From assembly GCA_013054445.1 (NCBI GenBank), contig JAAMPI010000203.1, positions 1 through 52,161 of the forward strand: a stretch of DNA of 52,161 bases, read 5' to 3'. This stretch comes from Cudoniella acicularis. Lineage: Eukaryota; Ascomycota; Leotiomycetes; Helotiales; Helotiaceae. The notes below the pieces were generated by a model, which saw only the letters and a list, made by a program, of their open reading frames with translations, was not told where the DNA came from and did no database searches. Position 1 is the stretch's first letter; every line of letters begins with the position of its first letter. Below, piece after piece: positions 22,401 to 32,816 of the stretch. The position numbers were made by a program, and so were the translations under genes.

Positions 22401-23674
22401 AGATCAGTGGTAACGACTTCGCCATTTAGCCATAACGTGCGAAGGTCTGGGAGGTCAGCCTGAATATCCGAGTTCCTGGAGAGGACTGCAGCTAGAAGAG
22501 TCGGTGTCATGAGAGTTTCTGTAATGTGTCGATGGGAGAGAAGATCTACAAGCGTAGCGGGGTCATAGCTGACCTCGTCCGGGACGCAAACTACGGTCGC
22601 TCCTCTCAGAAGTGCTTCAACAAATTAGCACTATAATTTTTTTTCGGAGTCGGGAGCCGGGAGGACGAAACACCCTCTTATAATGGGGAGTCAGAGAAAG
22701 GGACAGAGGAATAGGTAACCCACGCCTCAAAATCTCCCACACGAAAAATACATTGCAAGCCACGCGATCTCCGGGAGAGAGATCACTGAGGCGGAACCTC
22801 AAATCATACGAGAGTACTGGTGCCATATGCGGATTTGCAATCCCTTTGGGGCTTCAAAAGATTAGCAAAATATTTTTTCAGTGGTTTTTCAGGAGCAAGG
22901 AGCTGGAGGGGATAGGACGATGAAACATCCTCTTACTGTGGGGTATTGAGGGGAGTAACAAAGAAACATGCTGATTTACCGCCCAGTTGTGCCGCTTGAA
23001 TAAGAGACAAAAGCAAGTCGTTCCAGGTCATCCTCAGTAGGTAAAGGGGACGGCTCCTTCAGAGATTCTGTCGGATGATAAGGGCTCATCTCGAGTTCGT
23101 CGAGGAGGATGAGGGGAATATCCGCATTGATCTGGTTGGCTTGAGTTGTGTTTGTGATTACCACGGTTGGTTTGGCATCATCAATGACATCCGCCAAGAG
23201 GTTGGGCGGGTAGGCCAGTTCGAGAACAAGAAATGCTCCTCCAGCACGAAGTGCTGCCAGGCAGGCAATCACATAATTTGCGCTGCGTCCCAAAAGCACT
23301 CCAACAAGATTGTCACGGCTAACTCCATGATCACGAAGGCTTTTGGCAAGGACCGTGACTCTCTCGTCCAGCTCGCTATACGTCAAAGTTGTAGTCTCAT
23401 CCTCTAGAGCAATGGCATCGGGCGTTGCTCGCATCTGTTTGGCAACGAGTGCCGACAAGTCCTTCTTGATATCAATGACTGGCGTTTGTTTTGATTTTGT
23501 TGGTTTGTGAGATGCATCATCGCCATCAAGAAACGACGACCCTACTCCTAGTGTCCGACTTCCATCTAGTTTTTTGTTTTTGTCGTTCACTGCGCTTTGG
23601 AATTTAGCAGTTGAAGCTTTCTCACCCACACCGCCGTTGAGGGTCAACGCCCCGCTGCCGGTTTCGGAGGGCAT
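19409..23674 (-). CDS. NRPS-like reductase A-T-R-SDR (ATRR-type, candidate glycine betaine reductase)
   Basis: A protein of about 1342 residues, in three exons (22980-23674, 22724-22851, 19409-22614); joining them gives an unbroken frame and restores TTGRPKGI and WEILRPLLRG. Domains: an adenylation domain (about 75-580) with SYSSGTTGRPKG (A3), CYSASETHE (about 362), YRTGDL (about 452), GRVGAMIKVRGY (A8, about 470) and the A10 lysine near 573; a carrier domain with FFDLGGHS, pantetheine serine near 634; a thioester reductase with TGATGFLG (about 719) and YGQTK (about 880); and a C-terminal short-chain dehydrogenase with TGASSGIG (about 1106) and YSASK (about 1249). This order matches the fungal ATRR enzyme, which activates glycine betaine, loads it on the carrier, and reduces it in two NADPH steps via the aldehyde to choline. 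The substrate is inferred from architecture only; another carboxylic acid is possible. No cluster genes surround it. Confidence 0.88.
22615..22723 (-). other. Intron 2 of the NRPS-like gene
   Basis: A 109-bp intron with donor GTGGGT and acceptor AAG. Removing it restores the adenylation-domain sequence WEILRPLLRGATVV. It contains stops in frame if retained. Confidence 0.75.
22852..22979 (-). other. Intron 1 of the NRPS-like gene
   Basis: A 128-bp intron with donor GTAAAT and acceptor AAG. It lies inside the A3 motif and splicing rebuilds SGTTGRPKGIANPHMAP. Its inner sequence resembles intron 2 (both contain CCTCTTAxxxTGGGGxxTxxGxG-like blocks), suggesting the two are related copies. Confidence 0.75.
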
Positions 23675-24627
23675 TTTGAAGGTGACCTCGAAGCGCGAAT
23701 GTTGAAAAGTGAGTGTTGATGAGAGCAAGAATCGGTCTTACTTACGTCGTATATCGATGCATATACTCGCCAATGAGCCCGATGCTTGATGTGTTTGTTG
23801 TTGAGCAACTATTGACCAAGTTTCTCAGGGGGGTGGCGGTGATGTAATTTTAGGTGGGTCCAGAAAAATTCGGATTAGATGTGGCTTATTTCCCACGTGA
23901 TGTGGCTGGAAGTAATTTGTATCGTAGGATCACTTTATAAAATCACAATAACCGGAGAAGGAGAAATTTATGGTGTATGTTTACATTTTCGTTTAGAATG
24001 TTACCATCTATAAATCGATCTGGAAAAAGGAAGATTGATGCGCAGATTAGGTCAGATTCCGCCCCGCTTCGCCTCGCATTTACCCCTCATTGTAGGCAAA
24101 ACATTTTGAATATTTTTACAACTATGAGATCATATTAAAATGAAAGAGAGTGAGACCCTCTATAACCTTTCGTCTTATCTTAACTCTCTAAGAACTAGTC
24201 CTTTGCTTAAAATTAAATATTTTAGTCGCTATCCCACACACCGTAAGCTGGCGCATTATGTGCTTTTGCGAAAAACACTTCAAAGCCTAAACAACTTCTA
24301 TTTAAGCTAGGGAAAGATGCTTGCATGGATAAATCTTCATAAGAACCTCCTAGTTATTTAACCATTCCAATTTCTTTTTTGATTATTAGTTCCTTTTTAA
24401 ATTTTAAGTGTTTTCGTAACTCCTCGCTTAGATGCCACGGTGTCCCACATCAACTCAAGTCACTCTCATTAACGAGAAGACTGTGTATTAATAATGAATT
24501 TATGAGTATGCAGACAGATACATTTTAAAATTATATAATCTCTAAAATCAACTATAATATTACATGAGAAATCAAACTCTATATTTAACAGACTTCATGA
24601 TCGTTGTTACACAGAAGCCATCTGACT
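23675..24627. other. Promoter side of the NRPS-like gene and AT-rich spacer
   Basis: A GTAAGT motif on the minus strand at 23745 may mark a 5' untranslated intron but the acceptor is poor. 23.9-24.6 kb is AT-rich and shows nothing supportable; the end abuts the stop codon of the DUF3176-like gene. Confidence 0.4.
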
Positions 24628-27025
24628 TCACTCAAAAATTCGGAATCCTCCTCTCTTTTGCCCTTCAACAGTACCAGTCACAGAATTGGAGAAGCGTAGT
24701 TTAGTCTTCTCCACTCTGCTAGACAACGGCAAAGCCGTAACCTTCTCTTCCGCCACAAGACGGTCCAGGTCCTTACCCCTTGTCGCGCGCAGAATAGTGG
24801 AGAATCTCGTATCCTTCGTTGATCGTGTACTCCAAACACTGAACATGCCAACAATGAGAGTCACAAGCGTGACAGCAATCCCGCAGGAATATGTGATGAT
24901 CAGTGGCTCCGGTTTGTACTTCCAAACAGTGATTGTCTCCGTGGTCACACAGGTGGTCGTCATAGTTGTTGTGACTGCCAAATTCGAGGCGAATAACAAG
25001 GACAGGGAGACGTTGTGGCTTAGCTCTTCGATGAAAGGAGCCAGGTCGTTAATAGGCAAGTATTTGTCTTGGCCGTAACCGGGGGTGTATGCGACGAGTT
25101 TTGGGACGAGACCTATGGATGTGTCCGCCACTAGACCATTCTGTGGACTACTTGATATGATTCCCGAGAGGAGACCAATCGTTACATTGTACAACGCCTT
25201 TACAGCGTAAAGTTCAAATGGCGTAGTATCGCTGTCCAGTGGAATTGTGATAGTCGCAAATTCGTTGAGCTGAAGGATATTCACAAATTGTTGCGAGTCG
25301 AGGTAGTTGACTTGTATTTTGTAGGTAGCATTCATGATGTCGCAAGAAAACACGTTCACATCTACAAGCTCTTGGACTGTCGTGGTGTTCGGATTGGCCA
25401 CCGAGGTGTTGTAATCTCCTACAACACCAACCCAAAGCCGACTAGTCGTTTCGTTGAATCCCGCAGCATATACGAGACTATACTCCAGGCCCGGACCATC
25501 ACTATCAAGTTGTTGGACAGTCATATTGGATCCATTCCCACATCCAGGGAACCACACGCTCGTAGTTCCTTTTGGATTTGCGCAATACCGCTCGGATGAG
25601 GACACTTCCCACTATAAGATTGCGAAGTTAGTAATTTTCTAGCCAAGCGTATCTCAAAAGTAAACGATTAGACATTAGCCCTTAGAGGTGTTTCCCGAGT
25701 GCGCATAAAAATCATAAGGAGGGAGAAATGTTGTGAAATTAACGAAAAGGGGGTTTTAAGAGCTAATCGCCCTTACCGGTGCCTCTTGTGGATCGATGTC
25801 AGTGCTTGGAGTGCATTGAAAAGATGGCGCATCGAAATGCATCTCGTAAGTACAGTTCTTCCCACACGGTGAAGGCCACCCGATTTGTTCGCCGCTTTGA
25901 GCCGCAGTGTTGACGAGTCTCTGGGCATCAACAGAGGGTCCAACATAATAACCGCCCTCGGCCTGGGTGTTTGACAGGTAGTCACCAGTACTAAGAACAT
26001 CATTCTCCAGGCTCACTAGAAAATTTTGTTGTCAGCAATTTCTTCTTCATGTTTGCTTCAAGAGCAAAACATGCCCACGAAGCTTTGTTGGGATGTTTGT
26101 AAATGATACGTGGACAGCGAGAAATTTTTATTTTAGGAGCATGGATCGAAGCAGATTGAGAGGTTGATTATGCTTACTGTTGACGAACGGTACTTGACAG
26201 TTGATATCCGTAGTAATTTGGTTTAGAGTACCAACCGTTAGGGCAGTGGGTGAGACCAAGGCAGTAAGTGGTATGAACCACAAAGGTACGATCATGAGCA
26301 CCGGTATGAGTGCGCTTCGCCAAGCATCCCCGGATAGGAAAATGAGCGGAGATTCCACGGCAGAGAAGAGAGAGTCCAATGCCGATACTGACTAATCCCC
26401 AGAATCTCGAAGTCAGTATATCTCTTTCAACAAAGTTCAGGAGTGGAGAAGTGCAGTCTTAGAGTCTAAGAGTAAGTTTCAACATTGAAGAATACCGAGA
26501 CTTGCATGTAGAGCATACGTACGTCTCGCTGCTCTGTAAAAATGGCGAAAAAAGAGGAATAATACTCCGAGATGATGTACTCACTACTCCTTTTGGAACT
26601 TGCTCCAGAGTATGCCAAAGTCTCTGCTCAAACGCGAAGCCGATAGAACCAGCCAAACCGGTTTTGACAATGAATGCCATTGCAAAGGACCCTCGATTTA
26701 TCCACACTTGTCCATTCACTGGCTGATTGTTGAGATTGTAGAGGAATTCGTGGTGGCCAATTGCCATCGCCACACCAACGAGGAACAAGCAAATAGCAAT
26801 CGCCGGTGAGCGCCAATGGATTCGATGTTTCCCTGAAGCTCGATGACTTTGTAAATTCAACCAAGGCTCAGTCTGTCCATTTGTTAGAGGATCACTAGAA
26901 ACGTTGCTGTAAGCATGACCTTTTTCAAAGCTCATGATCTCTGACGGCTCTCCATGTTGAATGGGTGTTGCGACAGCTCCACTGGTATCAGAACCCCAGT
27001 GCTTGTCAGGAGAAGGCTGCTCCAT
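24628..27025 (-). CDS. DUF3176-like multi-pass membrane protein
   Basis: A fungal membrane protein of about 625 residues, in four exons (26585-27025, 26178-26391, 25777-26015, 24628-25611). Introns of 193, 162 and 165 bp have donors GTGAGT, GTAAGC and GTAAGG. The joins give PKGVSVSALDSLFSAVES, VPFVNMSLEND and EAPWEVSSSERY, all in frame. Membrane segments: AIAICLFLVGVAMAIGHHEF (about 74-93), SFAMAFIVKTGLAGSIGFAF, IPVLMIVPLWFIPLTALV and, near the C-terminus, IITYSCGIAVTLVTLIVGMF. The long part between the third and fourth segments is rich in N-glycosylation sites and Cys, as for an extracellular or luminal domain. The GHHEF... QRLWHTL...DSLFSAV pattern is typical of the large fungal DUF3176 family, whose function is unknown. 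The assignment is from memory of the family. Confidence 0.78.
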
Positions 27026-28226
27026 CAGGCTGTTGCCTTCTGATTATTGGGTAGGTGACTGCAAAAAGAAAGTGCTTAGTATGGCCTTGTGAAAGTGCTC
27101 TAGAAGTATGAATGTCTTTCCATAATATTTGTATAAGGTACATCCAAATTATCAAGAGTACGAACGAGAAACACTCTTGGAAAGGGGAAATGGAGAATCA
27201 GTGCAAGGAGAATCCATCTATTTGAACTCAGTCGCTTACGTATAGTCAACGTAACCTTTAAAATAGGTGTGTGCCGTTTCAGTCACCTATACTGCGTGAT
27301 TGGGGGCGGAGCGGCTCTTACCGAGTGATGAGGCCTGAACCGTATGCACCCTATTTAGATATTACGCTACCTTAGGCTTCTACGGCTAATAAATGACATT
27401 AACGATGTAATACATAAGATCAGATGCCTCTTGCGGCTTGTTAAGCCACAGACATCTGGGGAAGGGGGGAAACATAAGAGATGTGTGGCTCCCCGTCTGG
27501 ACTTCGTCGCCTCGAACACCTGCTTCTGGTCACAGGCTCTTTCACGAATGAATACATTACATAAAGGTCCGTTCCAAATCCTTGCAAGTAAATGAATAGA
27601 ATTTTGAAATTTTGGGCGCATTCAAAATTGATGTTGTTGACAGCATTCAGAGGAAAGAATAGAGGGTTAGAATCTCGGACGATACACAATTTACTTAGCA
27701 GGCAGACAGTAAGTATATCGACCCCTCCCCCTTCCCCCTTCTTCAATCCAACTCTGTTCCTAACTAGAGCACGAAATAAGCCTACGAACGCTGTATCTTT
27801 GCAAAAAAGGAATAAAGAGCGTATTCTACCTATTACAAAATACATGCAGTGGTTTTATAGTATCGGGTATAGAGAAAGGGATGTTATAATCGGATTCTGA
27901 TCGGAAGCCTATAGCACCCGGATGTTAGTGCGCAGTGCGGAGCGCGGCCTACACAGGGGATACACTCTATATTTTAGTGAGATGTGCGCTATACTTTTAG
28001 CGCCCGGGCAAAAACTTTTGTGACCAGAACCCTATAATTTTACGATTTCTACTTTTCTTTATGCCTTTTAATATAGTTTGATAATTTTTATTATCTAATT
28101 ATCTAATTATTTAATTTACCACCAAATAGCTATACACAACACTATAAGATTTTTTTTAAATTTTAATATGCTTTAATAATAAAGCGTTTCTAATAGACTG
28201 TGATGTCGATGCCTGGGCGCTGATTA
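27026..28226. other. Repeat-like intergenic DNA
   Basis: No gene is supported. A 10-bp inverted pair (TAGGTGACTG near 27050 and CAGTCACCTA near 27284) brackets about 230 bp. CpG-rich GCGCAGTGCGGAGCGCGGCC at 27931-27950 is followed by AT-rich DNA to 28.2 kb. The composition jumps suggest old transposon debris. Confidence 0.35.
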
Positions 28227-28524
28227 ACGAGCCTGGGAGCAAAAGTCTGTGCTTTACAGGGCATTTTAAGCGATTTTCAGGCTTCGCGACCCCACCTTCA
28301 GGCTGCTCAAAACCAAAGTTGTCACGATTACTTGAATGTTATAAAATAACTAGAAATAATTATAATATAGAATCTATATAATCGCGAGCTATTAAAGGGA
28401 AAGGTGCTTTCTTTTTACTAGCTTTTTAAAGCTTGCGATTTTTTATTTTTCGTTTACTAGTAAAATGCCCTGTAAAGCACAGACTTCTGCTCCCAGGCTC
28501 GTAGCGTTAGGTGCCGGGCGCTAA
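27997..28524. repeat. Outer inverted repeat around the MITE-like element
   Basis: TTAGCGCCCGGGCA at 27997-28010 is matched in inverse by TGCCGGGCGCTAA at 28512-28524 (one-base indel). A related direct copy, TGCCTGGGCGCT, lies at 28210-28221 immediately before the MITE-like end. These may be the termini of a larger, composite or nested element; the short length makes this tentative. Confidence 0.35.
28227..28502. mobile_element. MITE-like element with 42-bp terminal inverted repeats
   Basis: The left end (28227-28268) begins ACGAGCCTGGGAGCAAAAGT and continues through GTGCTTTACAGGGCATTTTA. The right end (28461-28502) is its reverse complement with a single mismatch over 42 bases. Total length is 276 bp and the inside is AT-rich with no ORF, as expected of a non-autonomous DNA transposon. 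No clear target duplication is seen: flanks read GATTA on the left and AGCGT on the right. The high identity of the ends points to fairly recent insertion or to stem-loop conservation. Confidence 0.8.
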
Positions 28525-30108
28525 GCGAGGAAGGGGGATTGATATGCTCCGAGCCAATTTACCTAGGCATGAAGAGCCCCTCTCGGCCCGAAACCTTTTC
28601 CGAGCTAGATTCTTGCAATACCAACCCTATGGGTTGTAGGAAGCCGTACGCCGGCCTGTTCATTTCTTCATACGAAGATCGGCATCAAAAGTCTTGCTAC
28701 ATAATAGAGCGAATATGCGGTGTAATCCTATGCTAGGGGCCGGGCCTGTAAGCGAGCCTAAGGTTAAAGCCCCTAAGAGCTAATGGAAGGCCCTATTTTC
28801 CTAGGTTGACTGCAGCCTTGATTTTTTATGTGTGATACAGATTCCATTCAGCGCCAGAAAGCCCAGTACATCATTCCCAGGCCGGTTCCCCGAGCTTTAA
28901 ACTCAGAAGTGGTACAACCTTGCTGGTCCGCAGAAATCAATAATATAAATGATCACCTGCTTAGAATTCATACCGAAGTGAGGATGCGCGATGATACAGG
29001 GCTTCATAATTGTGACGAGTCGAGGGAGCTTGAGATGCAAAGGCTTTCCTCGCCAATTTTACAACCAGTTCGCACTTAGACTCTAATTGGCACGTAAAAA
29101 GCACTGTAAGGATTCTCGATAAGATTTGTGGTTGGGAGCGATTTTCAGTATGAGCCTTGCTTCTCTTGGGTCAATGTGTCGGAAAATTCGTGAGGTGGTA
29201 ATGAGTTGGCTGATAAAGGCTGAAGCAAGGGAGAACGTCGAAGTGGGAACCTGTCAGGGCCTTTAAAGGTGGCCCTGATTTCTCTGATAATATTTCTTTT
29301 TTGGGACTGTGATGCACTGCTAACTCCGAACTCATTGGTTCGAATCAATTGGATTCCCAACCCACTAATTTCTTTCTTCCACTCTTATGCGTGGACATCA
29401 AAGCATCGCCATCACCCTGCAATGTTTTTTGGACCTTCGCAGAATCAGAATGGTTTCTGCTGATTGTTGCCACCTAGCTCACCCCGTCCCTGGTTCTTCT
29501 CGCCGCTCGCGTTGTGTGACTTGTGTCTAAAGTTAAGGTCCATAAAGGCGAACAAGGTTTGGACGGAAGAACATTCATCATGGGTTGAAAATCGAAAGAC
29601 TTTCTTTCCAGCTGAAGATGCTGAATAGTTCAACGCTCTCCTTCACTAAACTTTGGATGCTTTCATAGTTGAAAAATGCATCGAATATCAGTTCGTTCGC
29701 TCCATTGCTTCTCTGGTGCCATTATCAGAAGCGCCTATATTTGTCGAGGATATACTTCGAAGTCATGTGAAAATCAATTATAAGTTGTTTCAACTTGGTT
29801 TTCTCCTAGATTCCAGATTTTCTCCTGACTAAATAAAATGATGGCCTTGGTCTTTCAATCGATCTTTAAGTTTCAGAACCGGAGTTGTGGCTCGTGACCT
29901 TTATACTCTGCAAAGGATGGTTCAATAGTATGCTGACACCAACACTGGCGGAGTTGGATCTTACTCTACAACTGTTGGGTAAGATTTTAAGAAGTTGTGG
30001 GATTAGACAAAATGGCGCGAAAGGCAACCCAACCCACCAAGCTGCATGAGAGGAAGAAGTGCAATTAACCGGCATATATCTATAAATAGAGAGGCGAGTT
30101 TGTTGCCA
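28525..30108. other. Intergenic region upstream of the UROD/MetE-like gene
   Basis: Short ORFs (for example 28828-29079, 83 codons) have no recognisable content. I looked for the missing N-terminal part of the UROD/MetE-like gene here, on the plus strand in all frames, and did not find the expected motifs. A TATA box is at 30081. Confidence 0.4.
30081..30088 (+). promoter_or_regulatory. TATA box (TATAAATA)
   Basis: TATAAATAG lies only 28 bp before the ATG at 30109. Transcription started at the usual distance from it would begin at or after that ATG, which would make ATG 30217 (MRDENIIP) the first in-frame start on the message. Its use is not shown by sequence alone. Confidence 0.4.
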
Positions 30109-30918
30109 ATGATTGACTTTGAGACTTTGCAAATACATTCTGTATCCAGAAGACCCAGAAATGGCCTCTCCCAGTACTGCTTCTCCTGGCCTCAATCATA
30201 TACCACTTTCTGCAAAATGCGGGACGAAAATATTATCCCCAAAGATGTTCGCTTCCAGGTCTCCCTCCCTCCTCCTACAAACGTAATCAATGCCAATATT
30301 GATCCAGCATATCAAACTTTTGTTGAACCTCGATATATTAGTGCATTTTTAACTACACTTCGCCGTATTCAGGATAATATCCCAGCTACCGATCTCACAA
30401 TCCAATTCGATCTCGCCTCCGAGTTTGCATATCTTGAAGGCGTCGCAACAGATCCTCTCAAATGGATTTTACCTTTAAAGGGCGGGCTGCTTGATCGTGT
30501 TGTGAATGTTGCATGCGCCGTGGATGCGGAGGTAGAATTAGGATTTCATTTCTGCTATGGAGATTTCCAGCACAAACACTTCAAAGAGCCAAAGGACATG
30601 GAGACTTTGGTCGATTTTGCAAATGAGGTCCTAAGTAGAGTTCGGGTTCTCAGACCGGTTACCTGGATTCATATGCCTGTGCCTAAAAATCGCACGGATA
30701 GAGCCTATTTTGCGGCATTGAAGGATTTGAAGATTGGAGATACAGAAATTTATCTTGGCTTGCTACATAAGGATGACTTGAATGGAACGCGAAAGAGAAT
30801 TGCTCCAGCCCAGAAATTTGTCCCATTGTTTGGGATTTCTACCGAGTGTGGACTTGGGAGAGCGGATGAGGCTGAGTTGGAAAGTGTTTTAAATATCGCG
30901 AAGGAAGTTTTAACTTGA
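30109..30918 (+). CDS. UROD/MetE-like protein, N-terminally truncated
   Basis: A frame of 269 residues from MIDFETLQIHS (open from 30046). From SYTTFCKMRDENIIPKDVRF onwards it follows the fungal UROD/MetE-like family, a TIM-barrel fold related to cobalamin-independent methionine synthase and uroporphyrinogen decarboxylase: RFQVSLPPPTN, LTIQFDLASEFAYLEG, LGFHFCYGDFQHKHF, WIHMPVPKNRTDRAYF and ISTECGLGRADEAELE. These are the core strands, and the HFCYGD and CGLGR motifs are intact. Family members usually have about 100 more residues at the N-terminus, including a VGS.P and a PDGE-type motif, and these are absent. The sequence just before SYTTFC looks like the family region disturbed by small indels. 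It may be a degraded gene or a shortened functional one. The biochemical reaction is unknown. Confidence 0.65.
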   Translation: MIDFETLQIHSVSRRPRNGLSQYCFSWPQSYTTFCKMRDENIIPKDVRFQVSLPPPTNVINANIDPAYQTFVEPRYISAFLTTLRRIQDNIPATDLTIQFDLASEFAYLEGVATDPLKWILPLKGGLLDRVVNVACAVDAEVELGFHFCYGDFQHKHFKEPKDMETLVDFANEVLSRVRVLRPVTWIHMPVPKNRTDRAYFAALKDLKIGDTEIYLGLLHKDDLNGTRKRIAPAQKFVPLFGISTECGLGRADEAELESVLNIAKEVLT

Positions 30919-31383
30919 GCTTGAGGCAGACAAGGGTCGATAGGTTGGGGGTCAGCATCATATTATATTGCTCAGGCTGAACAGCGACAGTTAGAAATAT
31001 AACTGACTTTGTATATAAAAAAAAATTGTGCAAAAAACTGCTTTTGCATAAGTATTTCCAAATCAGTACTTCGTACCTGTAAAATCTACTTGCGGTGTAT
31101 ATTCTCCACTTTTAAAAAGGGGGGCAGAAAAGGGGTTGCCAAGCCTCGCTTAAACCGACCTCCGAGGTTTCTAAAATCGGCAACTGCGCAGAGAATCCTC
31201 CGCGCCCCCAACGATTTTTACTTCAAAAACTCCTGATTGCGGTCATGACTCTTCTTCTCACGACCTCTAAAGAGATTATGCCAAGATAATCGCAGTTGAA
31301 TTTCCATTCTTTTAATCACACTCATTCATTGCACCGCCACCGTCCGTACTTGTACGACCCCGCCACCCCCACCATTCAATCAC
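30919..31383 (+). other. Spacer and promoter of the PAQR gene
   Basis: Nothing but a short A-tract near 31017 and C-rich leader sequence before the start codon at 31384. Confidence 0.4.
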
Positions 31384-32405
31384 ATGTCAGTCCGACAACG
31401 ACGACAATCGACCAGCGAGGTCATCGTTGATGTCGCGAAGAAAGTTGAAAGGCGCATAGAAAATGCCTTGACGGTACTTTGGGACGACTTGCCTTCATGG
31501 CAACAAGACAATCACTATATTCACTCTGGATATCGACCAGCATCCGGGTCATTCAAAAAATCTTTCGGTAGTCTTGGCTATTTGCACAATGAATCAGTCA
31601 ATATCTACTCTCACTTGCTAGGCGCATTCATGTTTTCCGCTACAGGTCTGGTCTTGTACACTGTACTAGCACCCCGATACGAGTCCGCTTCTCTCTCGGA
31701 TATCCTGGCGTTTTCATGCTTCTTCGCAGGAGCTGCACTCTGTCTGGGCATGTCGGCCACCTACCATGCGATTTCCAACCACTCTCCGTTGGTGGCCAGT
31801 TTCGGAAATAAATTAGACTACGTTGGAATTGTATTTTTCATTGCCGGAAGTATTATTCCAAGCATCTACTACGGCTTCTATTGCCACCCACATTTGCAAC
31901 AACTGTACTGGACGATGGTAGGAGAAGACTTCGTTGTACCCGCACGTGCTAACTAATGGATCAGATTTGCTCTATTGGTTTGGGATGTGCCACTGTTTCA
32001 ATTTTTGAGAGATTCAGGACTCCACCGTGGCGCCCATATCGGGCTGCAATGTTCGTCGCAATGGGATTATCAGCTGTTGTCCCGGTTTTTCACGCGCTGG
32101 CAATTTATGGTCTGGCAGATATGCAGGACAGAATCAGCTTGAATTGGATGTTGGTGCAAGGGTCTCTCTATATCTTAGGAGCAGGATTGTACGCCGTAAG
32201 TTTAATGCTCTTCATACGGGGTCTTGGAGATGCTGATGTTTAGTAGGCTCGCTGGCCCGAACGCATTTGGCCGGGAAGATTTGACATATGGGGAAGCTCT
32301 CATCAGATTTTTCACGTGCTTGTTTTGATGGCTGGTGCTTCGCATTTGTATGGCCTTCTACTGGCCTTTGACTACCACCATACGGTGCTTGGTCTCCGGT
32401 GCTGA
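31384..32405 (+). CDS. PAQR/AdipoR (Izh-type) seven-transmembrane protein
   Basis: A protein of 307 residues, in three exons (31384-31917, 31965-32195, 32247-32405) with introns of 47 and 51 bp. The first intron has a GTAGGA donor, a GCTAAC branch and a CAG acceptor; the second has GTAAGT and TAG. Joins read YWTMICSIGLG and GLYAARWPERI. Family motifs: YLHNESVNIYSHLLGA (about 66-81), SATYHAISNHS with metal-binding His near 128, LDYVGI (about 144-149) and WGSSHQIFHVLV with His near 274 and 278. These three His and one Ser or Asp make the zinc site of the hydrolase-like adiponectin-receptor family (hemolysin III-related). Yeast Izh proteins act in zinc and sterol homeostasis and in the response to plant osmotin. 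The N-terminal 60 residues are cytosolic. The residues for catalysis are intact. Confidence 0.9.
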
Positions 32406-32816
32406 AGAACCTCGATGTTACCCACAACTGAAGCATCAAATTCTCAAACATCGAGGAAATCAATGCTCAGGCCTTAGACGATACTTCATTCAATGATACG
32501 CATTAGAAAGCCCTTAGCAACCATTTCGCTCGATAATCGACACTTTTTCTAATTTTTGTTGATAAAGCCGAGTCTACTGTTAGTACAAAACCAGTAAACC
32601 ACTTCCTGGACAAGTACAATTCATTTTCCTTCTATTTTTTATATTTTCTTTTGAATAGTTCACAATTATATTCCTCTCCCTCCCAGAAGGCCATACAAGT
32701 CCATGTTTTTAGAGGAAATTCCTTAAAATAAAATTGTTCTAATAAAACCAGCAAAGATCGTAGAGAGGTAATATCCATTTCTCATTTACCGACCATAACT
32801 TGTAAAGGTCAATATA
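32406..32816. other. Convergent 3' spacer
   Basis: About 410 bp of AT-rich DNA between the 3' ends of the PAQR gene and the HET gene, presumably holding both polyadenylation sites (AATAAA-like ATAAAA near 32728). No gene is seen. Confidence 0.4.

Noticed and set aside
23674..23745. 5' untranslated intron of the NRPS-like gene
   Set aside because: Good GTAAGT donor but no acceptable pyrimidine-AG acceptor before the start codon.
29332..29350. GGTTCGAATCA resembling a tRNA B box
   Set aside because: No matching A box, acceptor stem or anticodon arm upstream; the T stem does not pair well.
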